A stretch of DNA of 64,000 nt from Arthrobacter globiformis (GTDB lineage Bacteria > Actinomycetota > Actinomycetes > Actinomycetales > Micrococcaceae): positions 4,588,001 to 4,652,000 of the forward strand of contig NZ_JAUSYZ010000001.1 in assembly GCF_030817195.1 (NCBI RefSeq), written 5' to 3'. The position numbers and the translations under genes were made by a program. Numbering within the stretch: position 1 is the first letter of the stretch; every line of letters begins with the position of its first letter. Shown one piece after another: positions 17,705 through 25,944 of the stretch. The notes beneath the pieces were generated by a model. That model was not told where the DNA came from, did no database searches, and saw nothing but the letters and a program-made list of their open reading frames with translations.

Positions 17705-19063
17705 CTAGCTGCTGATCGCGGACTTCATCTCGTCCACGGCCTTCGTGCCGGCATCCTGGGTGGAGAGCCTGTTGAACAGCACCTCGGAGCTGTACCGCTT
17801 GATGATCTCCTGGATGGCGCCCGCGCCCTTCGGCGGCGGCGCCGGGGCCTCGCCGAGTTCGCTCTTGATCTGGTCAATGAACTTGACCACCTTGACGTCG
17901 GCGGGAGTCAGCTTGGACTGGATCGCGGCACGGACCTCGGAGTTGGGGTACACGCCGCGGTCTGCCAGCAGGGCCTCGCCGGCCTTCGTGTCGTTGGCCA
18001 GGAAGTTGATGAACTTGGCCACCTCCTCCGGGTGTTTGGTCCGTGACGATGCTGACCAGAACTGGGAGGCCTTGTACCAGAGCTGCGTGTCCGCCGCCTT
18101 GCCCGTCTTGGAGGGGAACCTGAGCACCTGCAGCTCACTGCCGGCCGCCTTCTCCAGCGCGGGCAGCTGGTTGGACCACCAGAAGGCCAGCCCGTTCTTG
18201 CCGGTGGCCAGGCCGCTCTGGTCCAGCGGGGCCGCCTCCGCCTCAACCACCTCCGACGCCGAGGGCACGGCCTTCTTTTCGCTCAGCTGCTTGAGGAAGT
18301 CCCACCAGCCCGCGATGTCCGACGGTTCGAACCCGAGCTTGCCGTCCGAGGTGTAGAGGGACTTGCCGTTCTGCCGCAGCCAGACCCCGAGGGAGGCCTC
18401 GTCGGTGCCGTAGGCGGCGGCGCCGTAGGTCCCCTTCGGCGACTTGGCGGTCACCTCGGCCGAGACGCGCTCGAAGTCCTCCCAGGTCCAGGTCTTGTCA
18501 TCCGGGAGCGCCACACCGGCTGCCTTGAACACCGCCGGGTTGGCCAGGATGGTCGCCGCGTTGATGCCGGCCGCAATACCTGTCAGGCCGTCTTCGTTCT
18601 TGCCGGCATTGAGGGCCGCCTCGTCCAGCTTCGAGGTGTCGATGCCGTACTTCGAAAGGTCCAGCAGCGCCCCGCGGGAGGAGTATTCGGTGATGTATTT
18701 CTCGTCCATCTGGATGATGTCCGGGGCATCGTTGGCGGCAACCTGGGTGGCGAGCTTGTCCCAGTAGCCGCTCCAGTCGCCGTATTCGGCCTTGATCTTG
18801 ATGTTGGGGTTCTCCGCCTCAAATGCTGCGATGGCGGCCTGGGTGACCTGGGCGCGCTTGTCGCTGCCCCACCAGGAGAACCGCAGTTCCACCTTGCCGT
18901 CTGCACTGGACTGGGCGGGCGCGCCGCAGGCGGTCAGGGCGAGGACGGCGGCGGCTGCGGCGGCCACGGCTCCGGTTGCGCGGAGGCGGCGTTTTGCCCT
19001 TGCTGGTTTTGCGGGGGCGGCGCCGGGCGCGGATGCCGATGCGGGCCGGGGAAAGAGTGGCAC
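17705..19063 (-). CDS. ABC sugar-binding lipoprotein of the second importer
   Basis: A 452-residue solute-binding protein. Start GTG 19063 was chosen because GGAG lies six bases upstream. The N terminus has a basic stretch (KPARAKRRLRA), a long hydrophobic run and the lipobox LTAC near residue 43. FSWWGSDKRAQVTQAAIAAF and NIKIKAEYGDW resemble the first importer's binder. It sits downstream of its two permeases but has its own promoter and a strong GAAAGCGCTTTC operator at 19114, so it can be made in excess, as usual for binding proteins. Confidence 0.87.
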   Translation of the reverse strand: MPLFPRPASASAPGAAPAKPARAKRRLRATGAVAAAAAAVLALTACGAPAQSSADGKVELRFSWWGSDKRAQVTQAAIAAFEAENPNIKIKAEYGDWSGYWDKLATQVAANDAPDIIQMDEKYITEYSSRGALLDLSKYGIDTSKLDEAALNAGKNEDGLTGIAAGINAATILANPAVFKAAGVALPDDKTWTWEDFERVSAEVTAKSPKGTYGAAAYGTDEASLGVWLRQNGKSLYTSDGKLGFEPSDIAGWWDFLKQLSEKKAVPSASEVVEAEAAPLDQSGLATGKNGLAFWWSNQLPALEKAAGSELQVLRFPSKTGKAADTQLWYKASQFWSASSRTKHPEEVAKFINFLANDTKAGEALLADRGVYPNSEVRAAIQSKLTPADVKVVKFIDQIKSELGEAPAPPPKGAGAIQEIIKRYSSEVLFNRLSTQDAGTKAVDEMKSAISS

Positions 19064-19113
19064 TGGAAACTCCGATCTTCTTTGATCCTGGAAGCGAATG
19101 AGAAACACTGCTT

Positions 19114-19129
19114 GGGAAAGCGCTTTCTC
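19114..19129. promoter_or_regulatory. LacI-type operator of the second binding-protein gene
   Basis: GGGAAAGCGCTTTCTC is a near-perfect 16-bp palindrome 51 bp before the start codon. It belongs to the same class as the sites at 21346 and 30445. Confidence 0.7.
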
Positions 19130-19200
19130 GTGAACTTAGATTATAAGTATGTGGCTTGTATTACAAGAGGTATTTGCTACGGCCCCGCCAGCCGGCCGGC

Positions 19201-20172
19201 CTATTTGATGCCGGTGGTGGCAATGCCCTTGATGAGGAAACGCTGGCCGAACAGGAACACCAGGAACACGGGCAGCAGGGACACGATGGACATCGCGAAC
19301 AGCGAACCCCAGCTGGTGGCTGACTGCGAGTCGACGAAGGCGCGCAGCGCGACGGGAACGGTGAACATTTCAGGGTCGGTCAGGTAGATCAGGGCCCCGA
19401 AGAAATCGTTCCAGGTCCAGATGAAGGTGAAGATCGTGGTGGTGGCGAGGACCGGCACCATCAGGGGCAGGATGACCCGCAGGAAGATGCGGGGGTGGCC
19501 GGCCCCGTCGATCCTGGCCGCCTCGTCAAGTTCCTGGGGAATGCCCCGGATGAACTGGACCATGAGGAACACGAAGAACGCGTCCGTGGCCAGCAGCTTG
19601 GGCACAATGAGCGGCCAGAACGTATTCACCCAGCCGATCTGGGAGAACAGGATGTACTGCGGAACGATCACCACGTGGAACGGCAGCATGATGGTCAGGA
19701 GCATAATGCCGAAGAACAGTTTCTTTCCGCTGAACTGCAGCCGGGCGAAGGCATAGGCGGCCATGGAGCACGAGATCAGGTTGCCCAGGATGGATCCGAT
19801 CACCACGATGGCCGAGTTGAGCATGTAGTGGCCGAACGGATGGCTCAGCGCGGACCAGCCGTCCGTGTAGTTGCTCATCTCCAGGCCGTTCAGCCACAGA
19901 CCGGGCTCCCGGAAGATGAGGTCGTTGGGCCGCAGTGAGGACACCACCATCCACAGCAGCGGGTAGATCATAATCCCGCCGGTAACGATCAGCAGTGCGT
20001 GCTTGGCCAGCGCCTTGATGTGCGCGCTGCGGCTGAAGGCCAAGGTGCCGCGCGATTCCCGTGGCCGGCCGGCGCTGCCCCGGGTCCCGCTGCCTCTCGC
20101 CCTGTTTCCGGGAGTTTTTCCGTCTTTGCCCTGTTCGTGCCCGGGGGCGGGCAGTGTCTGAAGTTTAGTCAT
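19201..20172 (-). CDS. Carbohydrate ABC transporter permease, MalG type (second importer)
   Basis: A 323-residue permease with six helices. An N-terminal polar extension (EQGKDGKTPGNRARG) precedes HALLIVTGGIMIYPLLWMVV. The EAA loop is ELDEAARIDGAGHPRIF near residue 220, followed by LPLMVP. Start ATG 20172 (MTKLQTLPAPG) overlaps the stop of the upstream permease by 8 bp. It is about 60% like the permease at 12101 by eye, so the two importers are relatives. Confidence 0.9.
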   Translation of the reverse strand: MTKLQTLPAPGHEQGKDGKTPGNRARGSGTRGSAGRPRESRGTLAFSRSAHIKALAKHALLIVTGGIMIYPLLWMVVSSLRPNDLIFREPGLWLNGLEMSNYTDGWSALSHPFGHYMLNSAIVVIGSILGNLISCSMAAYAFARLQFSGKKLFFGIMLLTIMLPFHVVIVPQYILFSQIGWVNTFWPLIVPKLLATDAFFVFLMVQFIRGIPQELDEAARIDGAGHPRIFLRVILPLMVPVLATTTIFTFIWTWNDFFGALIYLTDPEMFTVPVALRAFVDSQSATSWGSLFAMSIVSLLPVFLVFLFGQRFLIKGIATTGIK

Positions 20173-21109
20173 CGTAGAACACCCAATACTTTGAAGCGAT
20201 GAAGTTGATGGCCGTGAAGGCACCGATGATCACGAGGAGGAACCAGGCCATGGCCGAGGCGTAGCCCATGTCGAACTGGCCGAAGCCTTTTTGGTAGAGG
20301 TACAGCGTGAAGAACATGGTGGAATCCGAAGGCCCGCCGTTGCCGCCCGACACGATGAACGCCTGCGTGAAGGACTGGAAGGAGCCGATGATCTGCAGCA
20401 CCAGGTTGAAGAAGATGATGGGGCTGAGCATGGGAAGCGTGATCCGCCAGAACTTCTGGAGGGTAGTCGCGCCGTCCACTTCCGCCGCCTCGTAGTACAT
20501 GTTGGGGATCTGGCGCAGCCCGGCCAAGAAGATGATCATGGGGCTGCCGAAGGTCCAGACGTGCAGCAGGATGATGGACCCGAGCGAGGTGCTTGGATCC
20601 GAGATCCAGCCGGGTCCGGCGATGCCGAACATGGCCAGCACCTGGTTGACCAGGCCGGTGGTGCCAAAGATCTGCTTCCACAGGATAGCGACGGCCACCG
20701 ACCCGCCCAGGAGGGAGGGGAGGTAGAACACCGAACGGTAGAAGGGCAGTCCGCGGAGCCCCTTGTCGAGCACCAGCGCGATCAGCAGTGCGACGGCCAG
20801 CTGCAGGGGAACGCCCACAAGCACATAGGTGAAGGTCACCCGCAGCGAGTTGTGAAGCCGGGCGTCGCCGAGCATCCGGGTGAAGTTGTCCAGCCCCGTC
20901 CATTCCGGCGGCTGCAGGAGGTTGTAGTCCGTGAATGCCAGGTAAAGGGACATGAGCATGGGGCCGACGGTGATGACCACGAGACCCACGAGCCACGGCA
21001 GGAGGAATATGTAGGCCGCTTTGTTGTCGCGCCGGTTGGCCCGTTTTTCCTCATCGGTCACCGGTCCCTTGCCACGGGACATCGACGACAGTTCGCTGAT
21101 GGCGCTCAC
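20165..21109 (-). CDS. Carbohydrate ABC transporter permease, MalF type (second importer)
   Basis: A 314-residue permease: AAYIFLLPWLVGLVVITVGP, TDYNLLQPPEWTGLDNF, an intact SLLGGSVAVAILWKQIFG segment and the EAA loop YYEAAEVDGATTLQKFW. Start GTG 21109 has GGAGG five bases upstream and overlaps the stop of a 20-codon leader frame (GTGA). It is a useful comparison for the broken homologue at 13009, where the same SLIGAS...IVWK stretch is interrupted. Confidence 0.9.
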   Translation of the reverse strand: MSAISELSSMSRGKGPVTDEEKRANRRDNKAAYIFLLPWLVGLVVITVGPMLMSLYLAFTDYNLLQPPEWTGLDNFTRMLGDARLHNSLRVTFTYVLVGVPLQLAVALLIALVLDKGLRGLPFYRSVFYLPSLLGGSVAVAILWKQIFGTTGLVNQVLAMFGIAGPGWISDPSTSLGSIILLHVWTFGSPMIIFLAGLRQIPNMYYEAAEVDGATTLQKFWRITLPMLSPIIFFNLVLQIIGSFQSFTQAFIVSGGNGGPSDSTMFFTLYLYQKGFGQFDMGYASAMAWFLLVIIGAFTAINFIASKYWVFYDD

Positions 21110-21168
21110 TGGCTCCTCCCGACGTCGCCGGGGGCGCCGGGCGTCCCCGCGTGCTGCTGTACGGCCAT
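21106..21168 (-). CDS. Possible 20-residue leader peptide coupled to the second importer
   Basis: ATG 21168 follows AAGGAG with ideal spacing and opens a 20-codon frame (MAVQQHAGTPGAPG...) whose TGA overlaps the permease GTG start. It could be a translational-coupling leader. Alternatively it is the true N terminus of the permease separated by a one-base error. Nothing recognisable in the peptide. Confidence 0.4.
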   Translation of the reverse strand: MAVQQHAGTPGAPGDVGRSQ

Positions 21169-21345
21169 GTGGTCTCCTTCGGTCATCGTGGCCTTCCACG
21201 GTTTATTTCTTGCCTAAGCGTTGATGCAGGCGCCTGGTGCCGCCAAATCATGCTCCAAATGTGGCCCGAAAGTGACTCGGGCAACGGCGGCTCCGTACCA
21301 AAGTAAACGGTTTCTTGACCCGTGTACACCCCTTTGCTAATTCTT

Positions 21346-21361
21346 GAGAAAGCGTTTTCTG
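21346..21361. promoter_or_regulatory. LacI-type operator before the triple-fusion gene
   Basis: GAGAAAGCGTTTTCTG lies 82 bp before the triple-fusion start and about 180 bp before the divergent leader/permease start. A weaker palindrome GTAAACGGTTTC lies at 21304-21315. Confidence 0.65.
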
Positions 21362-21442
21362 ACTGATAAGCGCTGCCGAGCGCCGCTGCGCGCGAACTGC
21401 GAAAGGCAGGACAACGATATTTGCACCCCGGAGAACGCGGCC

Positions 21443-24400
21443 ATGATTTCAGCCCGGGCCGGCGCCCCCGGAAACGCCGCCGTCGAAGAACTTTTTCCCG
21501 TTGGCCCCGTCCGGCACAGCGGTGTCAGGTCAAGCGCCGTCCGGCCCAGCGCCATCGGCGGCTACGAGGACTGGCCTCGCTTCATGGCGGCCGCCCCGCG
21601 CTACCGCGCGGCAGACAGCCGAAGCCAGGAACTGGCGGACGCCCTGGGCGTTCCGGAGGCCCCGGCCAGGCCCGCCGTCCGCGTGGACTGGGAGGAAACA
21701 AACGACGGCGTGACCACCTCCCGTTTGAGCTGGCAGCTGGGCTTTGGCCCGCGCACCACTGCCTGGTTCATCCGCCCGGCGCACGCCGCCGGTCCCCTGC
21801 CGGGCGTCCTGGCGCTGCACTGCCACGCCGGCATCAAGTCCTCCGGTGCCGCGCGGCTGGTGGACAGCCCGACGGCGGGAAGCGGCTCGGACCCGCTCCG
21901 GAACCGGCTGTACGGGGGCCGGCCCTTCGCCACCTGGCTGGCGTCGCAGGGTTTCGCCGTTCTCGCCCATGACACGTTCTCGTGGGGCAGCCGGGGCTTC
22001 GACCTCGGCACGCCTCCCGTTCGAACGGCTGCCGCCCTCGACGGCCAGAGGGCACTGTGGCGGGAGGCCGGCGTCGAACCGTCCGCGGCAGAACTGTACG
22101 ACGCCGCGGCCGCCGCCCATGAGGACACCGTGGCCAAGGCCGCCGGCCTGCTCGGCACCAGCTTCGCCGGCATGGTGGCGCACGACGACCTCGCGGCGCT
22201 TAACGTGCTCGCCGGGCTCCCGGGGGTGGGCGCCGGAAGGCTCGGCTGTGCCGGCTTCTCCGGCGGGGGCGGCAGGTCCCTCATCCTCGCGGCGCTCAGC
22301 CCGCTGATCCGCAGCCACGTCGTGACCTGCATGATGACCACCTTCGGGTCCCTGTTTCCCGCGTATTTGGACGCACATTCGTGGCTGCTCCAGACGCCCG
22401 GCCTCACCCGTCTTGGTGACTGGCCCGAGCTCACCGCGCGCTCGTCGTCGGACAGCCTGCTGGTGCAGTATGCGTCGGCCGACGAGCTGTTCCAGGACCA
22501 GGGAATGCACGACGCCGACGCCCGCCTGAGTGCCCTCCATCCGGCCGCGCGGTACACGGGGAGCTTTTGGCCTGGCGGTCATGTGTTCACCCGGGGGATG
22601 CAGGAGGAGGCGGCCGCCTTCCTCGCGGCGGGCCTTCAGGCTCGGGCTGGTGTTCAGGCCGCGGCCGGTGTTCAGGCCGCGGCTGTCCCGGTCGTTCCGG
22701 CTGCCGTCCCCCGCATCGCGTTGGTGGGCGTGCACGGCTACGGTGCCCGGCACCTGGAGAATCTGCGCCGGCTGGGGGATCGTCAACTGGCCCGGCTTGT
22801 CGCCGTCGCCGATCCGCGTCCCCCGGCAGACGGGACGCTTGATTCCTCGGTTCAGGTCTTCGGCACGTTGGATGAACTGCTGGCCGCGGGCACTGCACCG
22901 GATGTCGTCATCCTCGCGACGCCCATCCAGACCCACGCTCCGCTGGCCCTGGCCGCGATCGCCGCCGGCGCCGACGTCTACGTGGAGAAGCCGCCCATGG
23001 CCTCCCTTGCCCAGTTTGAGGAGGTGCTGGCCGCGGCCAAGGAGTCGGGCCGGCTGGTCCAGGTCGGGTTCCAGAGCCTCGGCTCGGATGCGCTGCCGGA
23101 GGTCGCCGAACTGGTGGAATCCGGGGCACTCGGCCGCATCCGCGGAATCGGCGCCACCGGGGCGTGGCTGCGGAGCGCCGGGTACTTCAAGCGCTCACGG
23201 TGGGCCGGCCGGCGGAGCCTGGACGGCACCGACGTCGTGGACGGGGTGGCCACGAACGCCCTGGCCCATGCAGTTGCGACCGGGCTGCGGATCGCCGGCG
23301 CGGCCGGCGTGGATGAAGTCGGGTCGGTGGAAACAGACCTGTACCGGGCCCACAATACGGAGAGCGACGACACATCAGTTATCCGGGTCCGCACGTCGGC
23401 GGGACGGGTCCTCATGTGTGCCCTGACTCTGTGCGCGGCCGAACAGTCCCCGCCGTCCGTCACAGTCTTCGGCACCCTCGGCAAGGCGGAGTTCTTCTAC
23501 ACGGAAGACAGGCTGGTCCTGGAAACCGCCCAGGGCACCAGCACGCGGACGTTCGGACGGACGGACCTGCTGGAGAACCTCCTGGCCGCCCGGGCTGCCG
23601 GCAAAGGAACCGACGACGGCGGGGCGGACAATAAGGGGGCGCGGCTGCTCAGCCCGCTCTCCGCCGCCGGAGCCTATATGACCGTCCTCGAGGCGGTCCG
23701 CACTGCTGAGCCGCCACGGGAGATACCGGCGGACAACATCGTCTGGGAAGGCGAGGGCGACGACGCCCACCCCGTGGTTGGCGGCATCGAGGCAGCGCTG
23801 CAGCGGGCAGTTCTCTCGCAGTCCACGTTCGCCGAGCTCGGGCTGGCCTGGGCCAGGCCGGAACCGGCGAGCCCCGTTCTTGCTGTGGACGGCCGTCCTG
23901 TTGCCTGGCTGCAGAACGGAAGCCGCATCACGCCGACGTCGTCGCCCCGGCCCTACCTGCACCCTGTAACGACGCTCGCGGGCACGGTTGTCACGGACCA
24001 CCTGCCTGCTGACCACGTCTGGCATCTGGGGGCCGGCGTCGCCATCCAGGACGTTGCCGGCGTGAACTTCTGGGGCGGGCGTACCTATACACGCCGGGCC
24101 GGTGGCTACGTCTGGCAGGACGACCATGGCCACATCGAAGTCACGGACTCGGCCGAGTCCCCCGGAGCCCTGGACCAGTCACTGCATTGGATCGGCCCCG
24201 ACGGTGCGGCCGTCCTGTCAGAACAGCGGCACTGGCGGTATGACGCCATCGGCCCCTCCGTGTGGCAGCTGCGCCTCGACTTTGAACTCGCACCCGCGGG
24301 CCAGGAACCGGTGGTGCTCGGCAGCCCGGGCTCCAACGGCCGGGAAAACGGCGGCTACGGCGGCTTCTTCTGGCGGCTGCCACCCACCAGTGGCGCACGG

Positions 24401-24730
24401 GTCCGGACCGCCAGTGCCGAAGGCGAGGACGCCGTGCACGGGTCGGCTGCCCCTTGGCTGGCATGGAGCGGAGTGTTCAGGGCAGCTGGAAAGCCCGGGC
24501 CTGGCGAGGAGGCCACCCTGGTGTTCCTCGCCTCGCCGCAGGCCCCGGACCCGTGGTTCGTCCGGATGTCCGGCTACCCGGGGGTCGGGCTCTCGCTCGC
24601 CTGGCACGAGCCCCTCCTCGCAAGCCGGGACAACCCGGTCCGGCGCACCGTCACGGTACTGGTCGCCGACGGAATCCTGAGCACCACAGACATTGCACAA
24701 CTCACCGAATCTTTGGGGGAAACCACATGA
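21443..24730 (+). CDS. Triple fusion: alpha/beta hydrolase + Gfo/Idh oxidoreductase + DUF6807
   Basis: A 1095-residue protein; start ATG 21443 follows GGAGAA by 7 bases. Residues 1-395 are an alpha/beta-hydrolase fold with nucleophile elbow GCAGFSGGGGRS near 275, Asp candidates around ASADELF, and His in WPGGHVFTRGMQ near 380. A repetitive linker (two GVQAAA units) leads to a Gfo/Idh domain (RIALVGVHGYGARHLENL, EKPPMASL, KRSRWAGRRSLDGTDVVDG) at about 425-760, then DUF6807 from about 830 (RPYLHPVT, VVTDHLPADHVWHLG, GGYGGFFWRLP). The last two parts parallel the protein at 8225 along their length. The ATGA overlap with the M24 gene couples the two. The substrate is unknown; sequential deacylation and oxidation of one sugar derivative is a plausible inference. 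Confidence 0.82.
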   Translation: MISARAGAPGNAAVEELFPVGPVRHSGVRSSAVRPSAIGGYEDWPRFMAAAPRYRAADSRSQELADALGVPEAPARPAVRVDWEETNDGVTTSRLSWQLGFGPRTTAWFIRPAHAAGPLPGVLALHCHAGIKSSGAARLVDSPTAGSGSDPLRNRLYGGRPFATWLASQGFAVLAHDTFSWGSRGFDLGTPPVRTAAALDGQRALWREAGVEPSAAELYDAAAAAHEDTVAKAAGLLGTSFAGMVAHDDLAALNVLAGLPGVGAGRLGCAGFSGGGGRSLILAALSPLIRSHVVTCMMTTFGSLFPAYLDAHSWLLQTPGLTRLGDWPELTARSSSDSLLVQYASADELFQDQGMHDADARLSALHPAARYTGSFWPGGHVFTRGMQEEAAAFLAAGLQARAGVQAAAGVQAAAVPVVPAAVPRIALVGVHGYGARHLENLRRLGDRQLARLVAVADPRPPADGTLDSSVQVFGTLDELLAAGTAPDVVILATPIQTHAPLALAAIAAGADVYVEKPPMASLAQFEEVLAAAKESGRLVQVGFQSLGSDALPEVAELVESGALGRIRGIGATGAWLRSAGYFKRSRWAGRRSLDGTDVVDGVATNALAHAVATGLRIAGAAGVDEVGSVETDLYRAHNTESDDTSVIRVRTSAGRVLMCALTLCAAEQSPPSVTVFGTLGKAEFFYTEDRLVLETAQGTSTRTFGRTDLLENLLAARAAGKGTDDGGADNKGARLLSPLSAAGAYMTVLEAVRTAEPPREIPADNIVWEGEGDDAHPVVGGIEAALQRAVLSQSTFAELGLAWARPEPASPVLAVDGRPVAWLQNGSRITPTSSPRPYLHPVTTLAGTVVTDHLPADHVWHLGAGVAIQDVAGVNFWGGRTYTRRAGGYVWQDDHGHIEVTDSAESPGALDQSLHWIGPDGAAVLSEQRHWRYDAIGPSVWQLRLDFELAPAGQEPVVLGSPGSNGRENGGYGGFFWRLPPTSGARVRTASAEGEDAVHGSAAPWLAWSGVFRAAGKPGPGEEATLVFLASPQAPDPWFVRMSGYPGVGLSLAWHEPLLASRDNPVRRTVTVLVADGILSTTDIAQLTESLGETT

Positions 24731-25848
24731 ACGTTCCTGCACCCGCAACCGCACTGGCTGAGGCCGCACAGGCTCCAACGGCCCTGCCCGGCAACCGAAG
24801 CGACAGGGCCGCCAAACGGCAACGCGTCCTGGACATCCTGGACGCCAAGGGACAGGACGCCCTGCTCCTGACCAGCCACACCGCCCTGACCTGGTACCTG
24901 GACGGCAGCCGCATGCACATCAGCCTGGCGGGCGACCCTATCGCCGCGCTCCTCGTGGACCGTGCCGGTGACCACCTCGTCACGTTCAACAACGAGGCGG
25001 AACGCCTCGCCGCCGAAGAGCTGCCACCCGGCGTCGAACTTCACACGGTCCCCTGGCACGGACAGCTCACCGACGCCGTCGATGCACTCGCCGGACCCGG
25101 CGAGCCGCTGGCAGAGAAGGCCGTGGCCGCGGAACTCCGGGCGGCGCGGCAGCCGATGCTGCCGGCTGAGAGCGCCCGCTACGCCAGGCTGTGCGCCGAT
25201 GCCGCCCGCGCCATGACGGACGTGCTCTCCCGGACGACGCCGGACACCACCGAGTTCGAGGTCGCGTCCGCCCTGGCCGCCCGGATCGTCGCGGCCGGCG
25301 CCGAACCGCTGGTCCTGCTCTGCAACGGCAGCTCGCGCAGCGCGTTCCGGCACCCCCTCGCCACCCACGCACCCTTGGGCCGGCGGGCCATGGCCGTGGT
25401 CTGCGCGCGGCGGCACGGCCTGGTGGCCAACCTGACCAGGTGGGTGCGGTTCGACGCCGGTACCCCGGCCGAGCTCGACGCCGAGGAGCGCATCGCGGCG
25501 GTTGAGGCGGACATCTTCGCGGCCACGGTTCCGGGAGCCAGGCTTGGCGGCATCTTCGCCGAGATCCAGGCAGCGTACGCCCGGCACGGCTTCGGCGCCG
25601 ACCAGTGGACCCTGCACCACCAGGGCGGACCGGCCGGCTACGCGGGCCGTGATCCCCGCGCCACCGCCGCCACGGACGACGTCGTGGTGCCCAACCAGAC
25701 CTTCACGTGGAACCCCTCCGGCCCGGGCGTCAAGATCGAGGACACGGTGCAGCTGACGGAGGCGGGAACAAGCGTCCTGACGCTCGACCCGAAGTGGCCG
25801 GTTGCGGACTTCAACGGGCTCCCCCGCCCGCTGACACTGCAGCTGTAG
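24727..25848 (+). CDS. M24-fold (creatinase / Xaa-Pro peptidase-like) protein
   Basis: A 373-residue protein with an N-terminal creatinase-like domain (RVLDILDAKGQDALLLTSHTALTWYLDG) and a pita-bread C-terminal domain (ESARYARLCADAARAMTDVL, HHQGGPAGYAGRDP, FTWNPSGPGVKIEDTVQL). The canonical metal-binding Asp pair of M24 peptidases is not visible where expected (VARRHGLVANLTRWVRF-like stretch around 220-240), while a Glu in KIEDT remains. It may be a non-metal, creatinase-like hydrolase. ATGA overlap with the triple fusion ties it to sugar catabolism rather than general proteolysis. Confidence 0.75.
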   Translation: MNVPAPATALAEAAQAPTALPGNRSDRAAKRQRVLDILDAKGQDALLLTSHTALTWYLDGSRMHISLAGDPIAALLVDRAGDHLVTFNNEAERLAAEELPPGVELHTVPWHGQLTDAVDALAGPGEPLAEKAVAAELRAARQPMLPAESARYARLCADAARAMTDVLSRTTPDTTEFEVASALAARIVAAGAEPLVLLCNGSSRSAFRHPLATHAPLGRRAMAVVCARRHGLVANLTRWVRFDAGTPAELDAEERIAAVEADIFAATVPGARLGGIFAEIQAAYARHGFGADQWTLHHQGGPAGYAGRDPRATAATDDVVVPNQTFTWNPSGPGVKIEDTVQLTEAGTSVLTLDPKWPVADFNGLPRPLTLQL

Positions 25849-25867
25849 CTCGTCTGACCCAAGTCTG

Positions 25868-25935
25868 ACCCAACTAGGTAGCAGCACAGGGCGTTCCCAG
25901 ACCTGGGAACGCCCTGTGCTGCTACCTAGTTGGGT
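25868..25935. repeat. Long perfect palindrome, family B copy 1, likely bidirectional terminator
   Basis: Two perfect 33-bp arms (25868-25900 and 25903-25935) with a 2-bp centre. The inner part GGGCGTTCCCAG/CTGGGAACGCCC and outer ACCCAACTAGGT resemble the element at 38376. It lies between convergent genes; no T run follows. Confidence 0.85.
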
Positions 25936-25944
25936 GGCGGGAAC

